13,692 nucleotides of DNA from Planctomycetota bacterium (GCA_030598065.1 JAUVQR010000017.1:1-13692), one strand, 5' to 3'. Shown: positions 5,695 through 12,797, counted from the stretch's first letter. The notes: generated from the sequence alone by a model not told the origin. Numbers and translations: made by a program.

Positions 5695-5808
5695 TTAGAA
5701 GCCGAAGAGGTGGAACCGCGAGATAAGTATGGCCCCCATAATACCCATCGCAATCACCATAAAGGCGATGTAACCCACAACAAACTTCCTGAAACCCTCC
5801 GGACCCAT
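5695..5808 (-). CDS. 37-aa membrane micropeptide ending RFHLFGF
   Basis: Too short for usual gene calling, but well supported. ATG at 5808 with GGGAGG 6 nt upstream and a TAA stop at 5695. The product begins MGPEGFRKFVVGYIAFMVIA and has one hydrophobic stretch (about residues 9-29, rich in Ile, Met, Val and Gly). It ends SRFHLFGF. Positive residues R7 and K8 before the span suggest N-inside topology, with a short outer tail of aromatic residues. The tail matches that of the 39-aa gene 17 nt upstream (TRFDLFGF). I do not recognise the family. Its size and topology suggest a small accessory subunit of a membrane complex, but no partner is identifiable beyond the neighbours (crcB downstream, dehydratase upstream). 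Confidence 0.7.
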   Translation of the reverse strand: MGPEGFRKFVVGYIAFMVIAMGIMGAILISRFHLFGF

Positions 5809-5825
5809 GTAACCTCCCTGACATG

Positions 5826-5945
5826 CTAGAAACCAAACAAATCAAACCTCGTAACAATAACTACCGCCAGCCTTGCTGCAAAAATGGCCGACAAGAACAC
5901 CACGAATGCGATAATTAACCTGCGCCGGGTCATGGGGCTCACCAT
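5826..5945 (-). CDS. 39-aa membrane micropeptide ending RFDLFGF
   Basis: Start ATG at 5945 (or at 5933, giving 35 aa, which has GGTGAG just upstream); stop TAG at 5826. The product begins MVSPMTRRRLIIAFVVFLSA. It has a basic Arg cluster (7-9), one hydrophobic span (about 10-31) and the tail TRFDLFGF. The charge pattern predicts a single N-inside span. It precedes the 37-aa gene by 17 nt, and the two share the tail R-F-x-L-F-G-F, so they look like paralogues or paired subunits. No strong ribosome binding site precedes the first ATG. The family is not recognised. Confidence 0.62.
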   Translation of the reverse strand: MVSPMTRRRLIIAFVVFLSAIFAARLAVVIVTRFDLFGF

Positions 5946-6040
5946 CACGCGTCTTTTTCTCTAAGAATAAACCAACGACCGTATCAAAGACTCGCTACGT
6001 GTTGGGCGAGAAGACCGTTGTCCGGCGCCGCATGATACTA

Positions 6041-7090
6041 TTACGCCTTCTTCTTGAGCATCTCTACAAACGCCTCGATGCGCGTGCGCATCTGACCGTC
6101 AACACCGCCCGGACGGTCGCACTCCAGCGTCAGAACGGGCACGTCCAGTCCCTTCCTGAACACGGTGTCGAAAATATTCCTGAAACAGAAGCTCTGCACG
6201 TAGTGGATTACACCGTGTATGCCACGCCGCTCGACCTCACGGGCAATGTCCTCAAGTCTGCCGTGAGCATCATATGGATAAGTATAAAGCGCGTACTGCT
6301 CTACCAGATTATCCGTCGGGTACGGCATGCTGAACTGCCGCTGTATCTCGTTAAAGACGACGTGGACGTCAAGTCCCTCTATAAAGTCATATATGCCGCC
6401 GCATATCGGCGGGATGCCTATATAACCCAGCCTGACCGTGTGCGCAATGGGAGCCCTCTCACTCGCCTCTCTGATAAACGACTTTGCCTTCTCCTCAAAA
6501 AGGGCCACGTTGCCCATCATGTCGCTGGTGGAGACGGTCCATATGTGGTTCTCCTCGCCGGTGACCTTTGATTCCTCACAGGTAAGGCGGTCTATCTCGT
6601 GGACGCATGAGCGCACCCGGTCAAGCTCCCGCTTCACGGCCTCGGCCCTTTCTATATCCGTGCCCAGCACCTCTGCAAGCGATTGGAGCTGCGCGCGCAA
6701 CAATGCCCTATCTCTTCCGTGCGGGTATTTGAAGGGGATTACCTCCACGCCCTCAGCCCCCAGCACTTCCATCAGAGCGTGCGTGTTGCTGCAATCACCC
6801 TCGATGACGCCTATCATCCTTTTTATGTTGAGCTTCTTTACGGCCGAGTAGAGTCCCTTTATCCAGGCGCAGTTGTTGCGCGGGAGCCCGGCGCCTTCGG
6901 CCTTCTCCACCAGCCACGAAGGGTCGTCATCGGTTATAAATATATTGTTAAGGTCCACCGGCACACGCCCCGACGCGAAGATTATCTCTAAGGGTACGGT
7001 GGTGGTGATACCTACCGAGTTCTCGGGAGAAGGCTCTTTGGGAACCAGCAAGGCCGGGTATGTCGCCGTATCAGGAAAGGCAAATTCCAC
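6041..7090 (-). CDS. 2-hydroxyacyl-CoA dehydratase family protein (HgdB/BcrB type)
   Basis: 349-aa member of the iron-sulfur dehydratase/benzoyl-CoA reductase subunit family. Related enzymes use a [4Fe-4S] cluster and a single electron from an ATP-driven activator to dehydrate 2-hydroxyacyl-CoA or reduce aryl-CoA. Matching segments are GITTTVPLEIIFASGRVPVD (27-46), NCAWIKG (C74), IEGDCSNTHA (C100), HYVQSFCFRN (C302) and the C-terminal LECDRPGGVDGQMRTRIEAF (C324). C74, C100 and C302 are the likely cluster ligands. The start is GTG with GAGGGG about 10 nt upstream. It is alone: no partner subunit, no HgdC-type activator and no CoA-transferase lies in the window, so the substrate cannot be named. 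It may be an orphan of the YjiM-like type. Downstream on the same strand are the two micropeptides. Confidence 0.85.
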   Translation of the reverse strand: MEFAFPDTATYPALLVPKEPSPENSVGITTTVPLEIIFASGRVPVDLNNIFITDDDPSWLVEKAEGAGLPRNNCAWIKGLYSAVKKLNIKRMIGVIEGDCSNTHALMEVLGAEGVEVIPFKYPHGRDRALLRAQLQSLAEVLGTDIERAEAVKRELDRVRSCVHEIDRLTCEESKVTGEENHIWTVSTSDMMGNVALFEEKAKSFIREASERAPIAHTVRLGYIGIPPICGGIYDFIEGLDVHVVFNEIQRQFSMPYPTDNLVEQYALYTYPYDAHGRLEDIAREVERRGIHGVIHYVQSFCFRNIFDTVFRKGLDVPVLTLECDRPGGVDGQMRTRIEAFVEMLKKKA

Positions 7091-7149
7091 GTAACTAACC
7101 CCTCAGAGAACGAGAATCCAAAAGACCCCTGTTTCAGACATACGAACGT

Positions 7150-7238
7150 GTCATTGCGAGCAAAGCGAAGCAATCCCGTTTTTTCTCGTGAGGAACCACT
7201 TATGAGATTGCTTCGTCGCTTTCGCTCCTCGCAATGAC
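7150..7238. repeat. MITE-like inverted repeat, GTCATTGCGAG family
   Basis: Terminal arms GTCATTGCGAG (7150-7160) and CTCGCAATGAC (7228-7238) are exact inverted repeats. Inner arms AGCGAAGCAATC and GATTGCTTCG continue the pairing with small gaps, so the 89-nt unit folds into one long stem. Elements of the type CATTGCGAGGAGCGAAGCAATC are, to my knowledge, scattered in many environmental bacterial genomes. There is no coding capacity. Confidence 0.85.
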
Positions 7239-7280
7239 GGCTTCCTCTTGCATGCCTCAGATATCGTCCAACAAAAACAA

Positions 7281-7289
7281 ATTATATCA
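7281..7289 (-). promoter_or_regulatory. Extended -10 promoter candidate for the dehydratase gene
   Basis: The minus strand reads TGATATAAT, a perfect extended -10 (TGnTATAAT). No good -35 is present at the right distance. Transcription would start near 7274, giving a leader of about 180 nt that contains the whole MITE-like repeat. Confidence 0.4.
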
Positions 7290-7355
7290 TAATTACAACA
7301 GCGCGAAAGAGATAAGTCAAGGACATACTGCAAGTGTCCACCGGACATCATCTGT

Positions 7356-7384
7356 TTGACACCGGCAAGGCCTGGGGCTAGAAT
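7356..7384 (+). promoter_or_regulatory. Sigma-70 promoter for acsA
   Basis: TTGACA (7356-7361) is a perfect -35, followed by a 17-nt spacer and TAGAAT (7379-7384), one mismatch from the -10 consensus. The predicted start near 7391 leaves a leader of about 17 nt before the acsA ATG. Confidence 0.75.
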
Positions 7385-7407
7385 GCCTTCGTCCAGGGAC
7401 TATAACC

Positions 7408-9156
7408 ATGACCATGAAAAAAGAGATACTCAAGAACAACAAGACGCAGCCGAACCTGAAGGACTATGCCGTGGCCTGTAAAGAATTCCGCTGGGAAGAC
7501 GCCGAAAACGAGCTCGGCCTAAGCACGAAAGACGGCATCAACATCGCCACAAGCGCAATAGACACCCACGCGGCGTCCTGGCGTAAAAACAAAGTAGCGC
7601 TCTACTGGGAGGGCGCGGACGGAGGATGTAAGGAATACTCCTTTGGTGATTTGCAGCGCGAATCAAACCGGGTCGGTAACATGCTGAGGTCGCTGGGGGT
7701 CAGGAAAGGCGACCGCGTATTCGTATTCCTGCCCCGCATACCGGAACTCTTCATAAGCATAATCGGCATTGCGAAGATTGGCGCCGTGGCAGGGCCCATG
7801 TTCAGCGCATTCGGGCCCGAGGCCATCCGCGACCGCTTGAAAGACAGCGGGGCCAAGGTGCTTATTACCGACTCCTCCCTGAGAGAGCGGGTCCACCAGG
7901 TCTGGGACGAGCTGCCCGACCTGAAGACGGTGGTGGTAACTCGCACGGTGGAAGGAGGAGGAGGCGGGGAGAAACTCTGGAAGCGCGAGGTGCGCTATGA
8001 AGAGGAGATAGAAAAGGAATCTCACCACATGACCGTGGAGCCGATGTCGCTGGATGACCCTTTTTATATGCTCTACACGTCGGGCACAACGGGCAAGCCC
8101 AAGGGGGTGGTGCACGTCCATCACGACATGATTTCTCACTACATCACCACCAAATGGGTGCTTGACCTGCAGGAAGAGGACGTGTACTGGTGCTCGGCAG
8201 ACCCCGGATGGGTAACCGGCACGGTGTACGGGCTGTGGGGGCCCTGGCTGAACGGCATCTCACAGGTGGTCTTTGAGGGCAGGTATGACGCCGAACGCTG
8301 GTACGCCGTCATGGAGCGCCACGGGGTGACCGTATGGTACACGGCCCCGACGGCCCTCCGGATGCTGATGAGGGCGGGGGACGGGCCGGTCAAGAAATGC
8401 GACATCAGCGCCCTCAGATACATCTGCAGCGTGGGCGAGCCGCTCAACCCGGAGGTGATACGCTGGGGGATGGACGTCTATGGGTTATGCATACACGACA
8501 CATGGTGGCAGACGGAGACGGGCGCAATCATGATAACCAACTACCCCTCGATGCCGGTGCGCCCCGGCTCTATGGGACGGCCGTTCCCGGGGGTGAAGGC
8601 GGCCATTATAGACGCGCAGGGCAGGGAACTGCCCCCCGGCAGTTCAGGCATACTCGCCCTCAAGCCGGGCTGGCCATCAATAATGCGCTCTATATGGAAG
8701 GATAAAGAACGATATGACGAGTACTTCAAGATCCCCGGCTGGTACACGACGGGCGACACGGCCCATATGGACACAGACGGCTACTTCTGGTTTATAGGGA
8801 GGGCGGACGACGTTATAATGACGGCGGGCCACCGCGTCGGCCCGTTTGAGGTGGAGAGCGCGCTGGTCGAGCACAGGGCCGTCGTTGAGGCGGGTGTGAT
8901 AGGAAAACCCGACCCGGACAGGGGTCAGATAATAAAGGCCTTTCTTGTGCTGCGCGAGGGATTCAACCCGTCCGACGAGCTAAAAGAAGACATAAAAGAA
9001 TTTATCAAGCACCGGCTCTCAGGCCACGCCTACCCCAAGGAGATAGACTTCTGCGAGAGCGTGCCCAAGACACGTAGCGGGAAGATAATGCGCCGCCTCC
9101 TGAAGGCGCGCGAACTGGGCCTGCCGGAGGGTGACCTCTCGACATTGGAGGACTAG
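7408..9156 (+). CDS. acsA: Acetyl-CoA synthetase (AMP-forming), short AcsA type
   Basis: Makes acetyl-CoA from acetate, ATP and CoA through acetyl-AMP in the cytoplasm. The 582-aa length and sequence resemble B. subtilis AcsA rather than the 650-aa Acs. ANL-superfamily motifs in order: MLYTSGTTGKPKGVVH (221-236), YWCSADPGWVTGTVYG (260-275), SVGEPLNPEVIRWG (341-354), DTWWQTETG (364-372, Trp in the acetate pocket), GWYTTGD (444-450), GRADDVIMTAGHRVGPFEVE (464-483) and PKTRSGKIMRR (553-563). K559 is the catalytic and typically acetylatable lysine. It ends GDLSTLED like the Bacillus enzyme. ATG codons at residues 1 and 3 are both possible; a weak CAGGGA precedes. No AcuABC homologues are adjacent. 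The promoter at 7356-7384 gives it an independent, divergent transcript. A propionyl-CoA preference cannot be excluded. Confidence 0.95.
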   Translation: MTMKKEILKNNKTQPNLKDYAVACKEFRWEDAENELGLSTKDGINIATSAIDTHAASWRKNKVALYWEGADGGCKEYSFGDLQRESNRVGNMLRSLGVRKGDRVFVFLPRIPELFISIIGIAKIGAVAGPMFSAFGPEAIRDRLKDSGAKVLITDSSLRERVHQVWDELPDLKTVVVTRTVEGGGGGEKLWKREVRYEEEIEKESHHMTVEPMSLDDPFYMLYTSGTTGKPKGVVHVHHDMISHYITTKWVLDLQEEDVYWCSADPGWVTGTVYGLWGPWLNGISQVVFEGRYDAERWYAVMERHGVTVWYTAPTALRMLMRAGDGPVKKCDISALRYICSVGEPLNPEVIRWGMDVYGLCIHDTWWQTETGAIMITNYPSMPVRPGSMGRPFPGVKAAIIDAQGRELPPGSSGILALKPGWPSIMRSIWKDKERYDEYFKIPGWYTTGDTAHMDTDGYFWFIGRADDVIMTAGHRVGPFEVESALVEHRAVVEAGVIGKPDPDRGQIIKAFLVLREGFNPSDELKEDIKEFIKHRLSGHAYPKEIDFCESVPKTRSGKIMRRLLKARELGLPEGDLSTLED

Positions 9157-9439
9157 AAAGAACAAGCGGTGCGTCGAGTCTTAAGACCCGCCTCAGGCGG
9201 GATACACTATACAATCTCATTCCCCTCCCTTGAGGGGAGGTCTTCTGCTTCACCCCCTCCCTTGAGGGGAGGGGCTAGGGGAGGGTGAAGATAAATTTGC
9301 TCAGCACATCTATTCACCCCCACCCTTCCCTCCCCCCCTCGAGGGGGAGGGAAGATGCAGACGTGGCGGTGCATCGAGATGCACCCTACAAACTTTCGTA
9401 TTTGGAATAATAAAGCAAGTTTTTGCAAAGGTGGTAAAA
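9157..9439. repeat. C-rich and palindromic repeat spacer downstream of acsA
   Basis: No gene. It contains hairpin CCCGCC-tca-GGCGGG (9187-9201), hairpin CCCCTC-cctt-GAGGGG (9222-9237), a second CCCCTC-cctt-GAGGGG unit extended into a G-rich tract (about 9253-9288), and a third in which CTTCCCTCCCC faces GGGGAGGGAAG (about 9326-9354). The GGGGAGGGTGAA / TTCACCCCCACCC segments at about 9279 and 9313 also face each other around an AT-rich loop. A final perfect hairpin GGTGCAT-cgag-ATGCACC occupies 9368-9385. The Shine-Dalgarno of the next gene ends the region. Confidence 0.75.
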
Positions 9440-10039
9440 ATGAATTCACGACTCTCACTAATTATCGTCTTAATAGTTCTTTCCACAGTAATAAACCCCG
9501 GCCAACTGCAGGCCTCGCCGGAGGCGGTGGTTGAAAGATACCTGGCGGCCGTGCGGGTGGGTGATTATGAGACGGCCTACACGTATATCTCAAGTAATGA
9601 CAACGACATAATCGAATGGCTGGAACTAATCAGATACATCAGGCGTGAGGGCCCTGAGCCTGTGGTGTCGCTGATTGACCTGGCCCATTCCATCTCCAGA
9701 CAGCGGATAACAAAGACCACGATTGACGGTAACAAGGCCACGGTAGAGGTGGATTCGATAGTGCCGGACATGGCAAAAGCCCTTGACGTTGTCAACAGTG
9801 GAGGGGCGGCAAAGGCGCTTTTCGAATACGGCGTACCGCCGATGAAAGAAAGACACGGCATTTGTGAGCTGGCTGTGGAGGACGGTGAGTGGAAGATAAC
9901 CTGCGTCAGGGGCGTCTCCGCCGGGCAGGCGGCCAAACTCGCCACCGAGCTGGCCGAAAAGATACTGACCAAGGAGGATGCAGCCAGACTTGCGCGGCAG
10001 ATAGAGGATTTTCAAAAGAATCGGAAGGAGAAAACCTGA
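9440..10039 (+). CDS. Secreted protein of unknown function (NTF2/DUF4878-like)
   Basis: 199-aa protein with a clear signal peptide: MNSRLSLIIVLIVLSTVINP, then a probable signal peptidase I site at LQA|SPEAV, so it should be periplasmic. The mature N terminus PEAVVERYLAAVRVGDYETAYTYIS is the pattern seen in DUF4878/SnoaL-like proteins, where a helix with Y..A...GDY..AY begins an NTF2-like cone fold. The segment TTIDGNKATVEVDSIVP looks like the first strands, and VEDGEWKITCV like the closing strand. A charged C-terminal helix (about 165-199) ends in NRKEKT. Assignment to the fold is by pattern only. ATG 9440 was chosen over the in-frame GTG at 9431 because AAAGGTGG lies 5-8 nt before the ATG and overlaps the GTG. 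Confidence 0.75.
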   Translation: MNSRLSLIIVLIVLSTVINPGQLQASPEAVVERYLAAVRVGDYETAYTYISSNDNDIIEWLELIRYIRREGPEPVVSLIDLAHSISRQRITKTTIDGNKATVEVDSIVPDMAKALDVVNSGGAAKALFEYGVPPMKERHGICELAVEDGEWKITCVRGVSAGQAAKLATELAEKILTKEDAARLARQIEDFQKNRKEKT

Positions 10040-10327
10040 GTAATCAAGTGCAAGCCTTACCGCTACAAAAAAATCATTAAATGAACCGCCCATAAGCCCT
10101 TTGTATACGGGGTATACCGGTGTCGCCGTCTGCCGGTTATCTACCGGTAAAATACGGTTAGCCCGGTCTCAAGACCCGCCTACTAACTATGGGACGCACC
10201 CTGCAAGGCTTAAACTTATTTGCTTGCCCAATCCCCTCGCCGCATGATATCATTTTGGTAATAATCGATATGTATTATGTACCATATGGCAAAGTATCTA
10301 TGTTTCTAAAGAAGGGGGAAAAATAAC
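10040..10327. other. Intergenic region with palindromic fragments and AT-rich leader
   Basis: No gene seen. TACCGGT (10115-10121) and ACCGGTA (10143-10149) are inverted repeats. GTCTCAAGACCCGCCT (10166-10181) repeats, with one change, the 16-mer at 9178-9193 on the other side of the secreted-protein gene. GACGCACC (10193-10200) is the inverse of GGTGCGTC at 9168-9175. The last 90 nt turn AT-rich (ATGATATCATTTTGG, then TATGTATTATGTACC) and probably hold the promoter of the 63-aa gene, but no box pair is convincing. Confidence 0.6.
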
Positions 10328-10519
10328 ATGGGAAGGGCAGCGAAACATTTTGGGCATGACCCAAAAGAAGCAGGTAAGAAGGCGGCAAAGGACATCTCTG
10401 AGGGGAAAATATCAAAAGAAGAGCTTAAGGAAAAATACAAAGACGCAAAATTCATCGGTCATGGCGATGATTTTAAGAAGGGCTATGCAGAAGGCGCCGA
10501 TGAAGTGTTTGACGGATAA
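10328..10519 (+). CDS. 63-aa hydrophilic Lys/Glu-rich protein, unknown
   Basis: Short soluble protein without signal or membrane span, strongly charged (many Lys, Asp and Glu), probably mostly helical. It opens MGRAAKHFGHDPKEAGKKAA and closes with FKKGYAEGADEVFDG. The segments KHFGHDPKEAGKKAAKD and KFIGHGDDFKKGYAEGAD look like a degenerate internal repeat with a shared G-H and Lys-Lys pattern. The ribosome binding site AAGGGGG sits about 9 nt before the ATG, which favours this frame over the overlapping +1 frame. The codons are more A/T-rich than in the neighbours, so foreign origin is possible. It is followed within 40 nt by a 28-bp palindrome. I do not recognise the family. Confidence 0.7.
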   Translation: MGRAAKHFGHDPKEAGKKAAKDISEGKISKEELKEKYKDAKFIGHGDDFKKGYAEGADEVFDG

Positions 10520-10557
10520 GGAGTGCCTTAACTGCCTGCCCTAACATCCTTCTCGAA

Positions 10558-10585
10558 GTAGGGGCACGGCATGCCGTGCCCCTAC
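10558..10585. repeat. 28-bp perfect palindrome, GTAGGGGC family
   Basis: Perfect 14+14 palindrome with left half GTAGGGGCACGGCA. It shares its first 11 bases with the 2711-2738 copy. The core differs but stays perfectly self-complementary. It lies between convergent genes (63-aa gene and TPR gene) and could act as a bidirectional terminator or RNA stabiliser, although no T-run follows. Confidence 0.9.
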
Positions 10586-10600
10586 AAGAACTATAATTCA

Positions 10601-11437
10601 TCACTCCGTCACGGCCGGCCTTCTGCTCAGGGCCTTTTCCCTGTTTGCCTCCTCGTATCTGCCGAGCTGTTTATATACCTGTGAGAAGTGGTAGTGCACC
10701 AGCGGGTCATCCGGGTCCAGTTCCACGGCCTTCTTGTAGGCGTCTACCGCTCTCTCGTACTCCTTCTTTTCGAAGTAAACCCTGCCGATAAGCATCTGGG
10801 CCTCGGCCATCTTGGGCTCTATCTCCAGGGCACGGGCATACTCCTTCTCGGCCTCGTCGTATCTGCCTCCGGTGAAATACGTGCTGCCGAGAAGCGCATG
10901 CCAGCCCGCATTGGCCGCGTCTATCTCCAATGCCTTTTTCATCTCCTCCTCGGCATCATCAAACTCCCTCAGGGCAAAATACGCCTGGCCAAGTGACATG
11001 TAGGCGCTCGCCATACCCTCGTCGTACTTTATCGCCTTCTTGAACGGCTTAATGGAGTCCTTGTATTCGCCGATATTAAAATACGCCTGGCCCAGAGCGT
11101 GCTGGAACTCGGCCCTCTTCTTGTCATACTTTACCGCCTTTTCATACGCCTCTATCTCCTCCCGGTGCTGGCCCATAGCGGCCTGTATACGGCCCAGCAT
11201 TAGATAAAGCTCACCGTTCTTGGGCTCAAGGTCCAAGGCCTTTTCTACCTCGGAAAGGGCGTCAGCCAACCGGCCTTCCTGAAGGTGCTGCTGTCCCAGG
11301 CGGTAATATGCCCTTGCCTCATGGGTCTGATAGTCCTCGCTGTCCTCTACCGCCCGGACTGACTGGGCCGTAAAGAGAGAGGCCAGAATAACAACATACA
11401 GTAACAATGTTTTCATCATATTCCTGCCGCTCATCAT
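10601..11437 (-). CDS. Secreted tetratricopeptide repeat protein
   Basis: 278-aa protein made of a signal peptide and seven consecutive 34-residue TPRs from about residue 40 to the end. Repeats begin ARAYYRLGQQHLQEGRLADA, GELYLMLGRIQAAMG, AEFQHALGQAYFNIGEYKDS, ASAYMSLGQAYFALREFDDA, AGWHALLGSTYFTGGRYDEA, AEAQMLIGRVYFEKKEYERA and PLVHYHFSQVYKQLGRYEEA. Each shows the TPR pattern G..Y...g....A. The signal peptide MKTLLLYVVILASLFTAQSV ends near VRA|VED. The true start may be the ATG at 11416 (residue 8), which has an AGGA just upstream, rather than 11437. TPR solenoids bind partner proteins, and the partner here is unknown. It follows the dehydrogenase gene by 56 nt on the same strand, possibly in one transcript. 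Confidence 0.9.
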   Translation of the reverse strand: MMSGRNMMKTLLLYVVILASLFTAQSVRAVEDSEDYQTHEARAYYRLGQQHLQEGRLADALSEVEKALDLEPKNGELYLMLGRIQAAMGQHREEIEAYEKAVKYDKKRAEFQHALGQAYFNIGEYKDSIKPFKKAIKYDEGMASAYMSLGQAYFALREFDDAEEEMKKALEIDAANAGWHALLGSTYFTGGRYDEAEKEYARALEIEPKMAEAQMLIGRVYFEKKEYERAVDAYKKAVELDPDDPLVHYHFSQVYKQLGRYEEANREKALSRRPAVTE

Positions 11438-11493
11438 GCCGTTTTCTTTATTGCGGTTGCGGTTGATTCAAATCGCTCACTCTATTGCAGCGT

Positions 11494-12639
11494 TCACGTC
11501 CTTGACTTCCACCGCCCCATCTTTCGTTTCATAGCCTTGGTCACCCTTTCTCTTGCAATCTCCATGGCAACAGCCCTGGGAGTCAGCCCCTTCTTTCTGG
11601 ACGCCTCAAGCACCAGCCTGGTGTTCCTCCTGAGCTTCGTCTCAACCGTCTTAAACATCTGCTTCGGGTTATACCCCCTGTACTCTGCGTAGGAGGAAAT
11701 AACCCCACCGGCATTCGCCACAAAATCAGGGACGACCAGTACGCCTCTATTGAACAGCGCCTCCTCCATCTCAGGACTCATCGGCAGGTTAGACGCCTCA
11801 ACCACCACCTTCGCCCGGACCTTGTCCACGTTGGATGCGGTAATGACGTCAGAGAGGGCCGCCGGGACCAGGATGTCTACCTTCAGCTCAAAGAGGTTCT
11901 TCGCGTCAAGTATCCCCCCCGGTTTGTAATTGACAACACTGCCGGTAGATTTTTTTACCTTGAGAAGTTCTTTCGGGTCCAGGCCGTCTTTGTTGTATAT
12001 AGCGCCCTTTCTATCGCTAACGGCCACCACCCTGACGCCAAGCGCGCACAGGTGCTCGATTACGAATGTGCCCACATTACCATAGCCCTCGACGGCTGCC
12101 GTGGCGCCCTTTATGTCCATGCCTATGTGCTCCGCGGCCTCGACCGCAACCTGCGCGACGCCGAAACCGGTGGAGCCGTATTCGTGGGGTATGCCGCACT
12201 TCTCCCCCAGCTTCACGCACATGGTAGCCGGCTTGCCGGTGCAGGAGGAAAGATACCCGTTGGTGTCCGCATACCAGCGCATCTCCTTCATGCCTGTGCC
12301 CACGTCCGGCCCGGCAATGTATTGCCTGGGAGAAAGCGGCTTAAGCGCCCTTGCAAACGCCTCAATAATCGCCTTCTTTTTGTCCTCGGCCATGCCCCTG
12401 GATTCCGCCACGATACCCGATTTGGCCCCGCCGAACGGTATCTCTGAAAGGGCGCACTTCCATGTCATAGTCCTGGCAAGCCTGAATACCTCCTCGGCGT
12501 CCACCGTAGAGGTCATACGAATACCGCCCTTCCCGGGGCCCAGTGCGGTATTGTCTATGACCAGGAATCCGCGCAACCCGGTTCCCGGCTCGTAGACCTC
12601 CAGGACCTTCTCAGGCCCAAACCCGTCAAACCTTATCAT
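11494..12639 (-). CDS. Glu/Leu/Phe/Val dehydrogenase family protein
   Basis: NAD(P)-dependent oxidative deaminase of the ELFV family, 381 aa. Catalytic-domain motifs: GPGKGGIRM (34-42), MTWKCALSEIPFGGAKSGI (58-76, with substrate Lys K61 and catalytic K73) and AGPDVGTG (109-116, catalytic D112). The dinucleotide-binding domain follows, with GYGNVG (185-190). NAGGVISSYAEY lies near the C terminus. The order and spacing fit glutamate dehydrogenase more than leucine dehydrogenase, because PFGGAKSGI and PDVGTG occur in archaeal-type GDH. The protein is about 30-40 residues shorter at the N terminus than usual hexameric GDHs, so the substrate (glutamate or a branched-chain amino acid) is left open. 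ATG 12639 has a GAGGGTGGAG ribosome binding site. It is divergent from the membrane protein gene at 12847. Confidence 0.92.
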   Translation of the reverse strand: MIRFDGFGPEKVLEVYEPGTGLRGFLVIDNTALGPGKGGIRMTSTVDAEEVFRLARTMTWKCALSEIPFGGAKSGIVAESRGMAEDKKKAIIEAFARALKPLSPRQYIAGPDVGTGMKEMRWYADTNGYLSSCTGKPATMCVKLGEKCGIPHEYGSTGFGVAQVAVEAAEHIGMDIKGATAAVEGYGNVGTFVIEHLCALGVRVVAVSDRKGAIYNKDGLDPKELLKVKKSTGSVVNYKPGGILDAKNLFELKVDILVPAALSDVITASNVDKVRAKVVVEASNLPMSPEMEEALFNRGVLVVPDFVANAGGVISSYAEYRGYNPKQMFKTVETKLRRNTRLVLEASRKKGLTPRAVAMEIARERVTKAMKRKMGRWKSRT

Positions 12640-12749
12640 CAGTCGGACTCCACCCTCTTCCGGTCTCAGCCTACCACCCTGCCGTCTTGAAACTCTACAT
12701 TACGTGACATAGTTCGCCGTTCGCCGCGTTAACCGCGAACCTTTTTTAT

Positions 12750-12778
12750 TTGACTGTAATTCTCGCCACCAGTATACT
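12750..12778 (+). promoter_or_regulatory. Sigma-70 promoter for the His-tailed membrane protein gene
   Basis: TTGACT (12750-12755), an exact 17-nt spacer and TATACT (12773-12778), each box one base from consensus. The predicted start is near 12785, giving a 5' leader of about 60 nt that contains a hairpin. Confidence 0.8.
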
Positions 12779-12797
12779 TTACTGGCAATTGGAGTTC

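Larger units (their letters stand above)
7091..7407. other. Divergent intergenic region between dehydratase gene and acsA
   Basis: Contains no credible gene. It holds a MITE-like inverted repeat (7150-7238), a minus-strand extended -10 promoter (7281-7289) and a plus-strand sigma-70 promoter for acsA (7356-7384). The minus-strand open frame at 7151-7351 merely reads through the repeat. Confidence 0.8.

Noticed and set aside
7151..7351. 66-aa minus-strand frame
   Set aside because: It translates the MITE-like repeat and spacer, with no protein-like features.
10350..10544. 64-aa frame overlapping the 63-aa gene
   Set aside because: No ribosome binding site of its own, and the 10328 frame has AAGGGGG at the right spacing and more protein-like composition.
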